DNA of 64,000 nucleotides from Streptomyces canus (lineage in GTDB: Bacteria > Actinomycetota > Actinomycetes > Streptomycetales > Streptomycetaceae). Positions within the stretch are counted from its first letter, which is position 1, and every line of letters starts with the position of its first letter. The notes under the pieces are model-generated. The model did not search any database. It was not told where the DNA came from and saw nothing but the letters and a program-made list of their open reading frames with translations. The stretch is from contig NZ_CP107989.1 of the NCBI RefSeq assembly GCF_041435015.1, forward strand, positions 8,928,001 through 8,992,000, read 5' to 3'. This document shows positions 19,201-25,821 of the stretch, in pieces. The position numbers and the translations under genes were made by a program.

Positions 19201-19266
19201 CAGCATGGCGGCGGTCAGTGCGGCAGCGAGCAACAGGCCGCCGGGACTGCTCAATCGGGCGTGCAC
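16246..19266 (-). CDS. Secreted GH31 family glycoside hydrolase, long form with NEW3-like and C-terminal module
   Basis: A 1006-residue secreted GH31 enzyme. A signal peptide covers about residues 1-35. The catalytic part (about 45-695) has QLDDKW with D326/D327, the nucleophile D437 in GLKFDTRFFDE, the expected acid/base D493 and YPFVESDMIGG at 516-526. It is followed by a NEW3-like domain (about 705-810) and a C-terminal beta-sandwich module (about 819-1006, with SDGDGK and WAGGG) also found in the SGNH hydrolase at 1461-3608. The start is GTG with AGGAGG six bases upstream. Its promoter region lies in the 356-base space before it. It is related to the short GH31 at 4850-6859, including a 176-bp identical tract. 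The exact alpha-glycoside is unknown. Confidence 0.9.
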   Translation of the reverse strand: MHARLSSPGGLLLAAALTAAMLVAPLTGSTAAATAAATSTAGPKVTRTANAVTVSVPASANTPGYTLDVATDELALTTRRAGKTVLATASGDTGALRFTTADGTWQHATGVTDWTWKNGVLTVTADSTLDGATVEARITPGADRYQLDWDVRGGAPKQLGLSYDLSSAGHWYGHGEAETPQGGPGTDQPWPLDAGEVDHPTFGPASYHVIDPFWYTSRSTGLRVDTGNVMDVALNKGKDGLGSFVVESPDTYKATVFVESTPLEVYRDYIGIVGKPTKSDAPYEQYAKPLWNSWAQFYTKVDQEKLLDYATDLHDNGLDGHTIQLDDKWESNYGNLTWDPKTFPDPKGLSKKIHDMGFDFGVWVTLWINLDSANYQYAVDHGYLLMDAKDKTKPCDVTWWNGEAGIIDLANPEAKAWYEGNLKSLMDTYDIDGLKFDTRFFDERCAPREGSQVTDYQKLGTQLADEFDLQGAGIRVHWNKTAHEAGFVTRQVDKGTGWDSLRASASQNLAISTIGYPFVESDMIGGSGGQPAPTKDVLVRWAQSASLMPLMYASTSPVDTNDTTTGQKVDYDQETVDLYRQAIKTHEKLAPYIWDQVQSTLKTGDPIMRPLFFDFPKDEASYTVADEWMLGPAVLAAPKLSTGATRSVHLPPGTWYDVNQGTVIRGPQTLKGYAAPLGVTPAFVNLKARGADKAIRALKRDDAPAASVLITPDAPATDAGKPFQVTTDVTNWSTGTIKTVKAALNLPDGWSAKSAGPTTASSLKNGATLTTTWTVTPAEDARWGSHDLTGTASYTGSKGATKVSDTVQAKVKAAPSSVQAPYLTTDTTSEDPQYAQAGDQFAIWAGGQDLSGWKDEKGVIYRDDAAGEKATVQAQLVSQSSASPVGKAGVALANDLTAPEKGGYAVLVMTQSYGLEFMTDSDGDGKLDTWAGGGATYHPAYLKLTRDGTTYTAYAGKDGQTWSQVGTAQVPSASGTEDAGMVASAANVNYPGQDIEAVFSGFTVTS

Positions 19267-19622
19267 TCGTGTCCTCCTGTCGGACAGGACGGTGGCTCAG
19301 GAGCGGCGGTGCGTGGTGCCGATGGCGTGCGGAGCGCACGGTCACGACGAAGCGCGGTGCCCGCCGGGGCTGCGGTCTGCTTGATTCTGCGTGCAGATGC
19401 AAGATTCGAAGCGATTTCGCACATGCTCTTGCGGGAACCGCCACCTGTCAACATGCGGGGCACACGGCGTCCCGAGTGCCCCGAGGGCTGTCGTGGAGCG
19501 GCTGTTGTCCCTGGTGGCGGTCGGTCACGGGGCCCGCCGACCGGCCTCGGCGGGCCCGGAAACCGTTCGTAACGGGCACGTAAATTCTGCGGCCCCCGAG
19601 ATCCTTCCGGGGGGACGCCCGG
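19267..19622. other. 356-base regulatory space upstream of the long GH31 gene
   Basis: No convincing gene is seen here. The minus-strand leader of the GH31 gene contains an AGGAGG ribosome site (just upstream of 19266), a GAATCAAGCA-like element read on the minus strand (19378-19387) that resembles motifs before the importer and the aldolase, and a GCAAGA/TCTTGC inverted repeat (19399-19404 and 19427-19432) enclosing TTCGAAGCGATTTCG. The SIS gene stops at its right end on the same strand, so read-through from that gene is possible. Confidence 0.5.
19378..19387 (-). promoter_or_regulatory. Candidate DeoR operator, GH31 side
   Basis: On the minus strand this reads GAATCAAGCA, matching 8 of 10 bases of CAATCGAGCA found before the importer gene. 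It lies about 110 bases upstream of the GH31 start. The match is weak by itself; position and the two stronger copies nearby make it worth listing. Confidence 0.3.
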
Positions 19623-20522
19623 TCAGGCCAGGATCACGGAACGGGTCAGATGGCGCGGATTGTCCGGGTCCAGCCCGCGTGCCGAGGCGAGGGCGGAGGC
19701 CAGCCGGTGCACCACGACCAGATCTGCCAGCGGGTCCCGGCCGAGTGCCACCAACTGCCCGCCGGTGTCCGCGATCTCGTCGGCGAGACCGGACGGCAGG
19801 GCCGCCGGGTCCCCGAACCACCAGGCGACGCGGCCGGGTGCGGTGACGCTGATCGGACCGTGCCGGTACTCCATCACCGGGTAGGCCTCGGTCCAGGCGC
19901 CCGCCGCCTCGCGCAACTTCAGCGCCGCCTCCTGGGCGATCCCGTAGGCCCAGCCCTGCCCCAGGAAGGTGAACTGCTCGGCCTCCAACACCCCGGCCGG
20001 CAGCGGTTCGTCCAGCGCAGCGCGCCCCTGCTGCGGCAGATGCTCCAGGTCCTCGCCCAAGTGGGCCCGCAGGAGCACCAGTTCGGTGCTGGCGAACCGG
20101 GTCTGGACGACCGAGGTCTCGTCGGCGAAGTCGAGCACGACGACGGCGTCCGCCGGCCCCGTCACCGGTGACTGCGGCACCGCGGTCACCGCGGTCGTGG
20201 GAGTGTGCCCGCGCAGTCGGCCGAGCAGCTCCAGTACTTCGGTCGTGGTGCCGGACCGGGTCAGCGCGACCACCCGGTCGTAGGCCCGCCCGTCCGGCAT
20301 CTCGGAGGCGGGGAAGGCATCGGTCTCACCGTGGCCGCCCGACTCCCGCAGTGCCGCGTACGCCTGGGCGATGAACCAGGACGTCCCGCAGCCGACGACG
20401 GCGACCCGCTCGCCGGGCCGGGGCAGCGAGGCGGAGACGGGACCGTCGGGCCGCCGGGCCAGTGCCACGGCCTGCCTCCAGCAGTCGGGCTGCGTGGCGA
20501 TCTCGATGTCGGTCTGACTCAT
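19623..20522 (-). CDS. SIS-domain sugar isomerase/deaminase, AgaS-like
   Basis: A 299-residue cytoplasmic protein with SIS folds. Visible family blocks are GCGTSWF (about residue 50), the phosphosugar-binding LTRSGTTTEVLELL, and in the second half QGWAYGIAQEAALKLREAAGAW followed by YRHGP. AgaS-type enzymes convert galactosamine-6-phosphate to tagatose-6-phosphate with loss of ammonia; GlmS-like and FrlB-like roles are also possible. The start at 20522 (MSQTDIEI) is chosen because a GGGGAG ribosome site precedes it and upstream codons are not protein-like. It is divergent from the sugar importer and lies on the same strand as the hydrolases. With the aldolase at 24859 it supports a GalNAc/galactosamine route. 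Confidence 0.75.
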   Translation of the reverse strand: MSQTDIEIATQPDCWRQAVALARRPDGPVSASLPRPGERVAVVGCGTSWFIAQAYAALRESGGHGETDAFPASEMPDGRAYDRVVALTRSGTTTEVLELLGRLRGHTPTTAVTAVPQSPVTGPADAVVVLDFADETSVVQTRFASTELVLLRAHLGEDLEHLPQQGRAALDEPLPAGVLEAEQFTFLGQGWAYGIAQEAALKLREAAGAWTEAYPVMEYRHGPISVTAPGRVAWWFGDPAALPSGLADEIADTGGQLVALGRDPLADLVVVHRLASALASARGLDPDNPRHLTRSVILA

Positions 20523-20616
20523 CGGGGACTCCCCTCTCGGGCGCACGGCGTGACCGATACGTGATGCGACGGCCCTTGACACTGTGCGCGTTTCATTGAG
20601 CATCATGTCGTTCGAT

Positions 20617-20675
20617 GATTGATAGCACCAGCAATCGAGCATAAACAAGCAAGCGGGCGCGCAATCAGGCGAGCA
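20617..20675. promoter_or_regulatory. Candidate DeoR operator region between SIS and importer genes
   Basis: The 194-base divergent space holds GATTG (20617-20621) and CAATC (20632-20636), an inverted repeat with 10 bases between. The right arm extends to CAATCGAGCA (20632-20641). A partial direct copy, GCAATC-AGGC-GAGCA, lies at 20661-20675. The CAATCGAGCA-TAAAC block resembles CAAACGAGCA-AAAC before the aldolase gene. DeoR regulators commonly use repeated sites of this type. Confidence 0.45.
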
Positions 20676-20716
20676 CGCGCTTGACCAAGCACGCCATGCG
20701 TGCGGAGAGGTACTCC

Positions 20717-21976
20717 GTGAAACGGCACCTCGCGGGCCTCGCCGGGGGTACGGCCCTGGCACTGGCCCTCACCGGCTGCGGCAAGGGCAGCTCCTCGGAC
20801 AGCGGCGGATCCGACGGCAAGACGATCAGGTTCGTCGCGGCGAAGTACGACGACGACACCCAGGCCTACTGGACTGCGCTGATCAAGGACTTCGAAAAGG
20901 CGAACCCCGGCTACCGGGTGAACCTCGAAGTCGTCGACTGGGAGCAGATGGACTCCAAGGTCAAGACGTACGTCCAGACCAAGCAGGAACCGGACGTCCT
21001 CAACTACAACAAGTTCTCCGACTTCGCCCGGGACGGCCTGGTCTACAAGGCGCAGGACGTCGTCTCCCCCAAGGTGCTGGCCGACTTCCTCCCGCTGTTC
21101 CGGCAGAAGGCGCAGTACAAGGGGGCCCAGTACGGGCTGCCCTTCATCTCCAGCGCGCGCCTGTTCTTCTACAACAAGGACATCTTCGCCAAGGCGGGCA
21201 TAGCCCGGCCGCCGTCCACCTGGGCCGAGGTCGAGGCCGACGCCAAGAAGATCAAGCAGGCCGGTTACATCGGCCTCGGGCTGCCCCTGGGCCCCGAGGA
21301 GGCGCAGGCCGAGTTCCAGATCTGGGCGATGAACAACGGCGGTGGCTGGACCGACGCCTCGGGCAAGTGGGCGATCGACCAGCAGGCCAACGTCGACACG
21401 CTCAGCTACCTGCGGAAACTGACGAAGGAAAAGGTCACCCAGCCCAACCCGGAGGCCACCAACCGCAAGGACGTCTTCAACCAGTTCGCCCAGGGCAAGA
21501 TCGGCATGCTCAACGGGGCGGTCTTCATGCGGAAGGGCTTCATCGACCCGGTCGACGCGAAACTGAACTACGGCGTCGCGGCGCTGCCCAGCAAGGACGG
21601 CAGCACCCACAAGACGCTCGGCGTGCAGGACTACCTCGTCGCGTTCAAGAAGAGCGACGGGTCGAACAAGGCGGGGGTGAAGAAGTTCCTCGACTTCTTC
21701 TACCAGAAGGAGAACGCCGCCAAGTTCGTCTCCACCGAGGGGTTCCTGTCGGTCACCGAGTCGGCTGGTGCGGTGCTCAGCTCCGACAGCAAGAACGCCG
21801 CCTACTACAAGCCGTTCGTCGACGCCCTCTCCAGCGCCGAGTTCGCCCCCGCCGACGACCCGGCGTGGGCCGCGGTCGACGGTGCGGTGAAACAGCGCAT
21901 CGGCACGGGGGTGGCGGGCGGCGACCCGGCCAAGGTCCTGGGCGAGATCCAGAAGACCGCGCAGAAGGGCGACTGA
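20717..21976 (+). CDS. Sugar ABC transporter substrate-binding lipoprotein
   Basis: A 419-residue family 1 extracellular solute-binding protein. The GTG at 20717 is chosen over upstream in-frame starts because GGAGAGG lies seven bases before it and it opens a proper lipoprotein signal: VKRH, a hydrophobic run and LTGC with the lipid-carrying C21. The mature protein has the usual periplasmic-type binding fold, with a DWEQMDSKVKTYVQTKQEPDVL segment and GLPFISSARLFFYNKDIF. It would deliver mono- or oligosaccharide to the two permeases that follow five bases downstream. Given the flanking hydrolases, SIS enzyme and aldolase, the ligand is probably a galactose- or GalNAc-type sugar. That is inference. 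Confidence 0.9.
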   Translation: MKRHLAGLAGGTALALALTGCGKGSSSDSGGSDGKTIRFVAAKYDDDTQAYWTALIKDFEKANPGYRVNLEVVDWEQMDSKVKTYVQTKQEPDVLNYNKFSDFARDGLVYKAQDVVSPKVLADFLPLFRQKAQYKGAQYGLPFISSARLFFYNKDIFAKAGIARPPSTWAEVEADAKKIKQAGYIGLGLPLGPEEAQAEFQIWAMNNGGGWTDASGKWAIDQQANVDTLSYLRKLTKEKVTQPNPEATNRKDVFNQFAQGKIGMLNGAVFMRKGFIDPVDAKLNYGVAALPSKDGSTHKTLGVQDYLVAFKKSDGSNKAGVKKFLDFFYQKENAAKFVSTEGFLSVTESAGAVLSSDSKNAAYYKPFVDALSSAEFAPADDPAWAAVDGAVKQRIGTGVAGGDPAKVLGEIQKTAQKGD

Positions 21977-21981
21977 CTTCG

Positions 21982-22947
21982 GTGGCCGTACACGATGTCA
22001 CCGCAAGCGCCACCGGGGCCGAACACCCGGCCCCGGTGGCGCCGGCGCCGTCCCCGCCGCGCCGCCGTCGCAGGACATGGCGCGCGCTCGAACCCCTGTT
22101 GTGGCTCGGGCCCGCGACCCTCCTCATCCTGACCATGGTCGTCTGGCCCATCATCGAGATGATCCGGACGTCCCTGACGAAGGTGAGCTCCACCGGACTG
22201 TCCGAGGGGTTCGCCGGCCTTGGCAACTACACCGATCTGTTCGCCGAGGGCGACCTGCCCGGAGTGCTGCTGCGCACCGTCGTGTGGGTCGTCGGGGTCG
22301 TCACCGTCACGATCCTGGTCTCCCTCGGCCTGGCCCAACTGCTGAACGCGAGCTTCCCGGGGCGTCGGCTGGTGCGGTGGGCGATGATCGTGCCCTGGGC
22401 CTCGTCCGTGCTGATGACGGCGCTCATCTGGCGCTGGATGCTCAACAACTTCTACGGCGTGGTCAACCGGCTGCTCATGGACATCGGGGTGCTCGACGCC
22501 CCCGTCAACTGGCTGGCCCATCCGGGGCAGGCCCTCGTGGCGATGATGGGCGTGGCGGTGTTCGTCTCACTGCCGTTCACCTCGTTCGTCCTGCTGGCCG
22601 GTGTGCAGAGCATCCCCGGCGAGGTCTACGAGGCGGCGCGGGTGGACGGCGCAGGCCCGGTCCGCGCCTACCTGAGCATCACCCTGCCGCTGCTGCGGCC
22701 CTCGCTGGTGGTCGCAGCGATCATCAACGTCATCAACGTGTTCAACTCGTTCCCCATCATCTGGGCCATGACGCGCGGAGGCCCCGGCTTCAGCACCGAC
22801 ACGACCACCACCTACCTGTACAAACTCGCCTTCGACAACCAGTCGGTGGGGGAGTCGGCCGCCATGGCCGTCGTCAACTTCGGGCTGGTCCTCGCCGTGG
22901 TGCTGGTCTATCTGCGCGTCGTCCGCCGACAGGAGGACTCCGCGTGA
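21982..22947 (+). CDS. Sugar ABC transporter permease, MalF type
   Basis: A 321-residue inner-membrane permease with about six membrane spans. The GTG at 21982 follows the lipoprotein stop by five bases. The N-terminus is cytoplasmic and rich in Pro and Arg. The first span is near LLWLGPATLLILTMVVW. The EAA loop that docks the ATPase is visible as EAARVDGAGPVRAYLSI followed by TLPLLRPS. It overlaps the next permease gene by four bases (GTGA), so the pair should be made together. No ATPase gene follows; in Streptomyces a shared MsiK-type ATPase commonly serves such importers. Confidence 0.9.
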   Translation: MAVHDVTASATGAEHPAPVAPAPSPPRRRRRTWRALEPLLWLGPATLLILTMVVWPIIEMIRTSLTKVSSTGLSEGFAGLGNYTDLFAEGDLPGVLLRTVVWVVGVVTVTILVSLGLAQLLNASFPGRRLVRWAMIVPWASSVLMTALIWRWMLNNFYGVVNRLLMDIGVLDAPVNWLAHPGQALVAMMGVAVFVSLPFTSFVLLAGVQSIPGEVYEAARVDGAGPVRAYLSITLPLLRPSLVVAAIINVINVFNSFPIIWAMTRGGPGFSTDTTTTYLYKLAFDNQSVGESAAMAVVNFGLVLAVVLVYLRVVRRQEDSA

Positions 22948-23831
22948 GCAGAACCGCCGTCAGTCCCCGCACCTCCGCGCCGCGCAGGAGGCGGCCACGA
23001 CCGATGAAACTGCGCACCGTCCTGCTCACCGCGGCCGGCTGGCTGGTGGCGCTCGCGTTTCTCGCGCCCTACGCGGAGATGCTGCTGACGGCGCTCAAAC
23101 CGACGCCCGAACTGATGAAGTCCCCGCCGTCCTATCTGCCTTCGCACTGGCAGTGGTCGAACTTCACGCAGATCTGGTCGCTCACCGACCCGCGCGTCGG
23201 GGACGCGCTGCTGTTCTCGCTGTACGTCGCCGGGGCGTCGACGCTGCTCGCCCTGGCCGTCGGGCTGCCCGCCGCGTACTACACCGCCCGGCACCGTTTC
23301 CGCGGGCGCGGCGCCTTCCTGATCCTCGTACTCGTCACCCAGATGTTCGCGCCGACCGCGCTCCTGGTCGGTATCTACCGGGAGATGGTCAGCCTCGACC
23401 TGACCGACACCGCCGAGGGCCTCATCCTCGTGAACGCGGCGTTCAACCTGCCGTTCTGCGTGTGGATCCTCAACGCGTACTTCGCGAGCATCCCCAAGGA
23501 ACTGGAGGAGGCGGCCTGGCTCGACGGCACCGGGCGGTTCGGCGCCCTCACCCGTGTGATCCTGCCGCTCGCGATGCCCGGTGTGGTGACCGCGCTCGTC
23601 TACACCTTCATCGGCGCGTGGAACGAGTACGTCGTGGCGCTCACGATCACCTCGTCCGGCAACCGGATGACGCTGACCAGGGCGATCCCCGGCTTTGTCA
23701 CCTCGTACCACGAGCAGTGGCAGTACCTGTTCGCCACCTCGATCGTCGCGATCGTGCCCGTGGTCGTGCTGTTCGTCTTCGTGGAGCGCTACCTCGTCGC
23801 CGGCCTGACGGCGGGCGGCGTGCGCGGATGA
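22944..23831 (+). CDS. Sugar ABC transporter permease, MalG type
   Basis: A 295-residue partner permease with about six membrane spans and the EAA loop EEAAWLDGTGRFGALTRVI. The GTG start at 22944 has AGGAGG at 22931-22936 and overlaps the stop of the first permease. The domain LSLYVAGASTLLALAVGLPAAYYTA is the usual second-span region of MalG-type proteins. It is the last gene of the importer operon and converges on the DeoR gene. No nucleotide-binding subunit is encoded nearby on either strand. Confidence 0.9.
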   Translation: MSRTAVSPRTSAPRRRRPRPMKLRTVLLTAAGWLVALAFLAPYAEMLLTALKPTPELMKSPPSYLPSHWQWSNFTQIWSLTDPRVGDALLFSLYVAGASTLLALAVGLPAAYYTARHRFRGRGAFLILVLVTQMFAPTALLVGIYREMVSLDLTDTAEGLILVNAAFNLPFCVWILNAYFASIPKELEEAAWLDGTGRFGALTRVILPLAMPGVVTALVYTFIGAWNEYVVALTITSSGNRMTLTRAIPGFVTSYHEQWQYLFATSIVAIVPVVVLFVFVERYLVAGLTAGGVRG

Positions 23832-23893
23832 CCCCGGGGTCCGCGTCGGAGCCGGGGCCGTCGCGGGGGCCGGTACGGGAGCGGCGCCCGGTG

Positions 23894-24682
23894 TCAGGCG
23901 CGGATGACCTCCACACCGGCCGCCTCGAACGACTCGGTCAGTTCGTCCGAGGCGGCCTTGTCGGTCACCAGGACGTCGATGTCCGCCACCGGGCAGATGC
24001 GGGCGAAGGCCCGCCGGTCCAGCTTGGAGGAGTCGGCGACCGCGACGACCTGCTGCGCGCGGCGGGCCAGTGCTCGGTTGATGCTGGCCTCGCCCTCGTG
24101 GTGGGCGGTCGCCCCGTGGGCCACGTCGATGGCGTCCACCCCGATGAAGACCTGGTCCAGTGCGATCTCCGCGAGCAGTTCGGTGGCCAGCGGTCCGATG
24201 AGCTCATAGGACGCAGGCCGGGCCACCCCGCCGGTCACCACGAGCTTGACGTGACGCCGTACGACCAACTCGTTGGCGATGTTCAGGGCATTGGTCACCA
24301 CGGTGACCGCTGTCTCCGCGCCGCCGGAACTCAGGTCGGCGCGGGTGGCCAGAGCTCGCGCCACCTCGGTGGTCGTGGTGCCGCCGTTCAGCCCCACGAC
24401 CGCGCCGGCCTTCACCAGCCCGGCGGCCGCGTCCGCGATCCGCTCCTTCTCCGGAGCCTTGCGTGCGGCCTTGTAGCGCAGGGGCAGGTCATAGGCGATC
24501 GCGTTGATCACGGCTCCGCCGTGCGTGCGGGTGACCATCTGCTGGCGGGCCAGCTCGTCCAGGTCGCGCCTGATGGTCGCGGCGGAGACGCCCAACTCCT
24601 CGGCGGCCGACTCGACTTCGATCCGCCCGTCGCGCGTCAGCATCTCCAGCAGCGCGCTCCACCGGGCCTGCGGTGCCGCCAT
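23894..24682 (-). CDS. DeoR/GlpR family transcriptional regulator
   Basis: A 262-residue repressor-type protein. Residues about 6-58 form the DeoR helix-turn-helix (RWSALLEMLTRDGRIEVESAAEELGVSAATIRRDLDEL), followed by the HGGA motif. The C-terminal sensor domain (about 75-250) has GLNGGTTTTEVARAL and FIGVDAIDVAHGATAHHEGE, the fold that binds phosphorylated sugars. It is divergent from the ketose-bisphosphate aldolase gene and convergent with the importer. The likely role is AgaR-like: repression of the importer, aldolase, SIS and perhaps hydrolase genes until a sugar phosphate appears. Candidate sites are listed separately. Confidence 0.9.
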   Translation of the reverse strand: MAAPQARWSALLEMLTRDGRIEVESAAEELGVSAATIRRDLDELARQQMVTRTHGGAVINAIAYDLPLRYKAARKAPEKERIADAAAGLVKAGAVVGLNGGTTTTEVARALATRADLSSGGAETAVTVVTNALNIANELVVRRHVKLVVTGGVARPASYELIGPLATELLAEIALDQVFIGVDAIDVAHGATAHHEGEASINRALARRAQQVVAVADSSKLDRRAFARICPVADIDVLVTDKAASDELTESFEAAGVEVIRA

Positions 24683-24745
24683 GTCTCACAACTCCCTGTC
24701 GGTGGTGTGCGCCGCGAAGTGCGCACCTCAATGAAACCACAGCGC

Positions 24746-24782
24746 ATGATTGGGTGCTTTATGGACGCCAAACGAGCAAAAC
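24746..24782. promoter_or_regulatory. Candidate DeoR operator between repressor and aldolase genes
   Basis: The 176-base divergent space contains ATGATTG (24746-24752) and CAAACGAGCA (24769-24778) followed by AAAC. Both elements also occur, in the same order, before the importer gene (ATGATTG at 20615-20621 and CAATCGAGCA at 20632-20641). Such shared motifs suggest one regulator for both promoters. The spacing between elements differs by six bases. Confidence 0.45.
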
Positions 24783-24858
24783 CCTGCACTTCCCGCAAAC
24801 TTCTGCCTCTGCCTCTGCCGCTGTCACGGCCCTCGCACGCCGCGACAGGAGGCCGTCC

Positions 24859-25713
24859 GTGCCGCTGACTCCCACCGCCGACCTGGTGAGCTCCGCGTAC
24901 CGCGACGGAGAGGCCGTCGGCGCGTTCAACGTCATCACCCTGGAGCACGCCGAGGCCGTGGTCACCGGGGCGGAAGCCGCGGGCCGCCCGGTCATCTGCC
25001 AGATCAGCGAGAACGCCGTGCGGTTCCACGGCAGCCGGCTCGCCCCGATAGCCCGCGCCACCGCAGCGCTCGCCGAGGCGGCCGCCGTGCCCGTGGCGCT
25101 GCACCTCGACCACGTCACCGACGAAGCGCTGCTGCGCCGCGCCGCGGACTGCGGCTTCGGATCCGTCATGTTCGACGCGTCCGCGTTGCCGCACGCCCAG
25201 AACGTCGCCGCCACGCGCGCGGCGGCCCAGTGGGCGCACGCACAGGGTCTGTGGCTGGAGGCGGAACTCGGCGAGATCGGCGGCAAGGACGGAGTGCACG
25301 CACCCTCCGCACGCACGGACCCCGACCAGGCGCGCGACTTCGTGTCCGCCACCGGGGTGGACGCACTGGCCGTCGCGGTCGGCAGCTCCCACGCGATGAC
25401 CACGCGCACCGCCCGGCTGGACCACGGTCTCATCGCCCGCCTCGCCAAGGCGGTCCCCGTGCCGCTGGTCCTGCACGGCTCGACGGGCGTGCCCGACGAG
25501 GAGCTCCGGCAGGCGGTGGCGGCCGGCATGGTCAAGGTCAACATCGGTACGGCACTGAACGCCGCCTTCACCGGCGCGGTCCGCGACACACTCACCGCCG
25601 CGCCCGCGGCCGTCGACCCCCGGCCCGCCCTCACCGCTGCGCGCCGGGCGATGGCCGATGCCGTGACCTCGGCGCTGCGGACCCTGTCGGGCGGTGGGTA
25701 CCGGAAGGGGTGA
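24859..25713 (+). CDS. Class II ketose-bisphosphate aldolase, tagatose/fructose-bisphosphate type
   Basis: A 284-residue zinc-dependent aldolase of the GatY/KbaY/Fba family. Zinc-site and catalytic blocks are LHLDHV (about residue 80), EAELGEIGG (about 134-142), HGSTGVPDEEL (about 208-218) and VKVNIGTAL. The GTG at 24859 is chosen because AGGAGG (24847-24852) lies six bases before it; the longer in-frame reading would add an unlikely leader. It would split tagatose-1,6-bisphosphate (or fructose-1,6-bisphosphate) to triose phosphates, the last step of an Aga/Gat-like pathway. The required hexose-phosphate kinase and GalNAc-6-phosphate deacetylase are not in this window. Confidence 0.85.
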   Translation: MPLTPTADLVSSAYRDGEAVGAFNVITLEHAEAVVTGAEAAGRPVICQISENAVRFHGSRLAPIARATAALAEAAAVPVALHLDHVTDEALLRRAADCGFGSVMFDASALPHAQNVAATRAAAQWAHAQGLWLEAELGEIGGKDGVHAPSARTDPDQARDFVSATGVDALAVAVGSSHAMTTRTARLDHGLIARLAKAVPVPLVLHGSTGVPDEELRQAVAAGMVKVNIGTALNAAFTGAVRDTLTAAPAAVDPRPALTAARRAMADAVTSALRTLSGGGYRKG

Positions 25714-25742
25714 CGGGTTCCGATGTCGGGGTGCGAGACGAT

Positions 25743-25757
25743 CGCCGACGTTCGGCG
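25743..25757. terminator. Short hairpin between convergent genes
   Basis: CGCCGA at 25743-25748 and TCGGCG at 25752-25757 with a three-base loop. It sits between the aldolase stop (+) and the beta-propeller gene (-), so it can serve both transcripts. The stem is only six pairs. Confidence 0.4.
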
Positions 25758-25767
25758 CTCCAGACGT

Positions 25768-25821
25768 TCAGGCCTCCTGACCGACGATCAGTACCCGTAC
25801 CTCGTCGAAGGGCTGGGTCAC
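25768..25821 (-). CDS. 17-codon minigene coupled to the beta-propeller gene
   Basis: A GTG overlaps the stop of the preceding gene (GTGA) and opens a frame of 17 residues, VTQPFDEVRVLIVGQEA, before TGA. The overlap looks like normal translational coupling, yet the peptide is too short to be a known protein. It may be the remnant of a downstream gene truncated by a deletion, a real micropeptide, or chance. Confidence 0.2.
   Translation of the reverse strand: MTQPFDEVRVLIVGQEA

Noticed and set aside
1..19266. Firm assignment of the hydrolase cluster to xyloglucan
   Set aside because: GH29, GH35, GH31 and SGNH enzymes would fit, but all enzymes are exported, GH123 has no role there, no endo-xyloglucanase is present, and AgaS plus ketose-bisphosphate aldolase point to galactosamine-type sugar.
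19391..19846. Plus-strand frame beginning MQMQDSKRF
   Set aside because: Has no ribosome site and its second half is antisense to the SIS gene; no conserved sequence seen.
24673..24858. Longer start for the ketose-bisphosphate aldolase
   Set aside because: The extra 62 codons run over the probable operator and lack family similarity; GTG at 24859 has AGGAGG correctly spaced.
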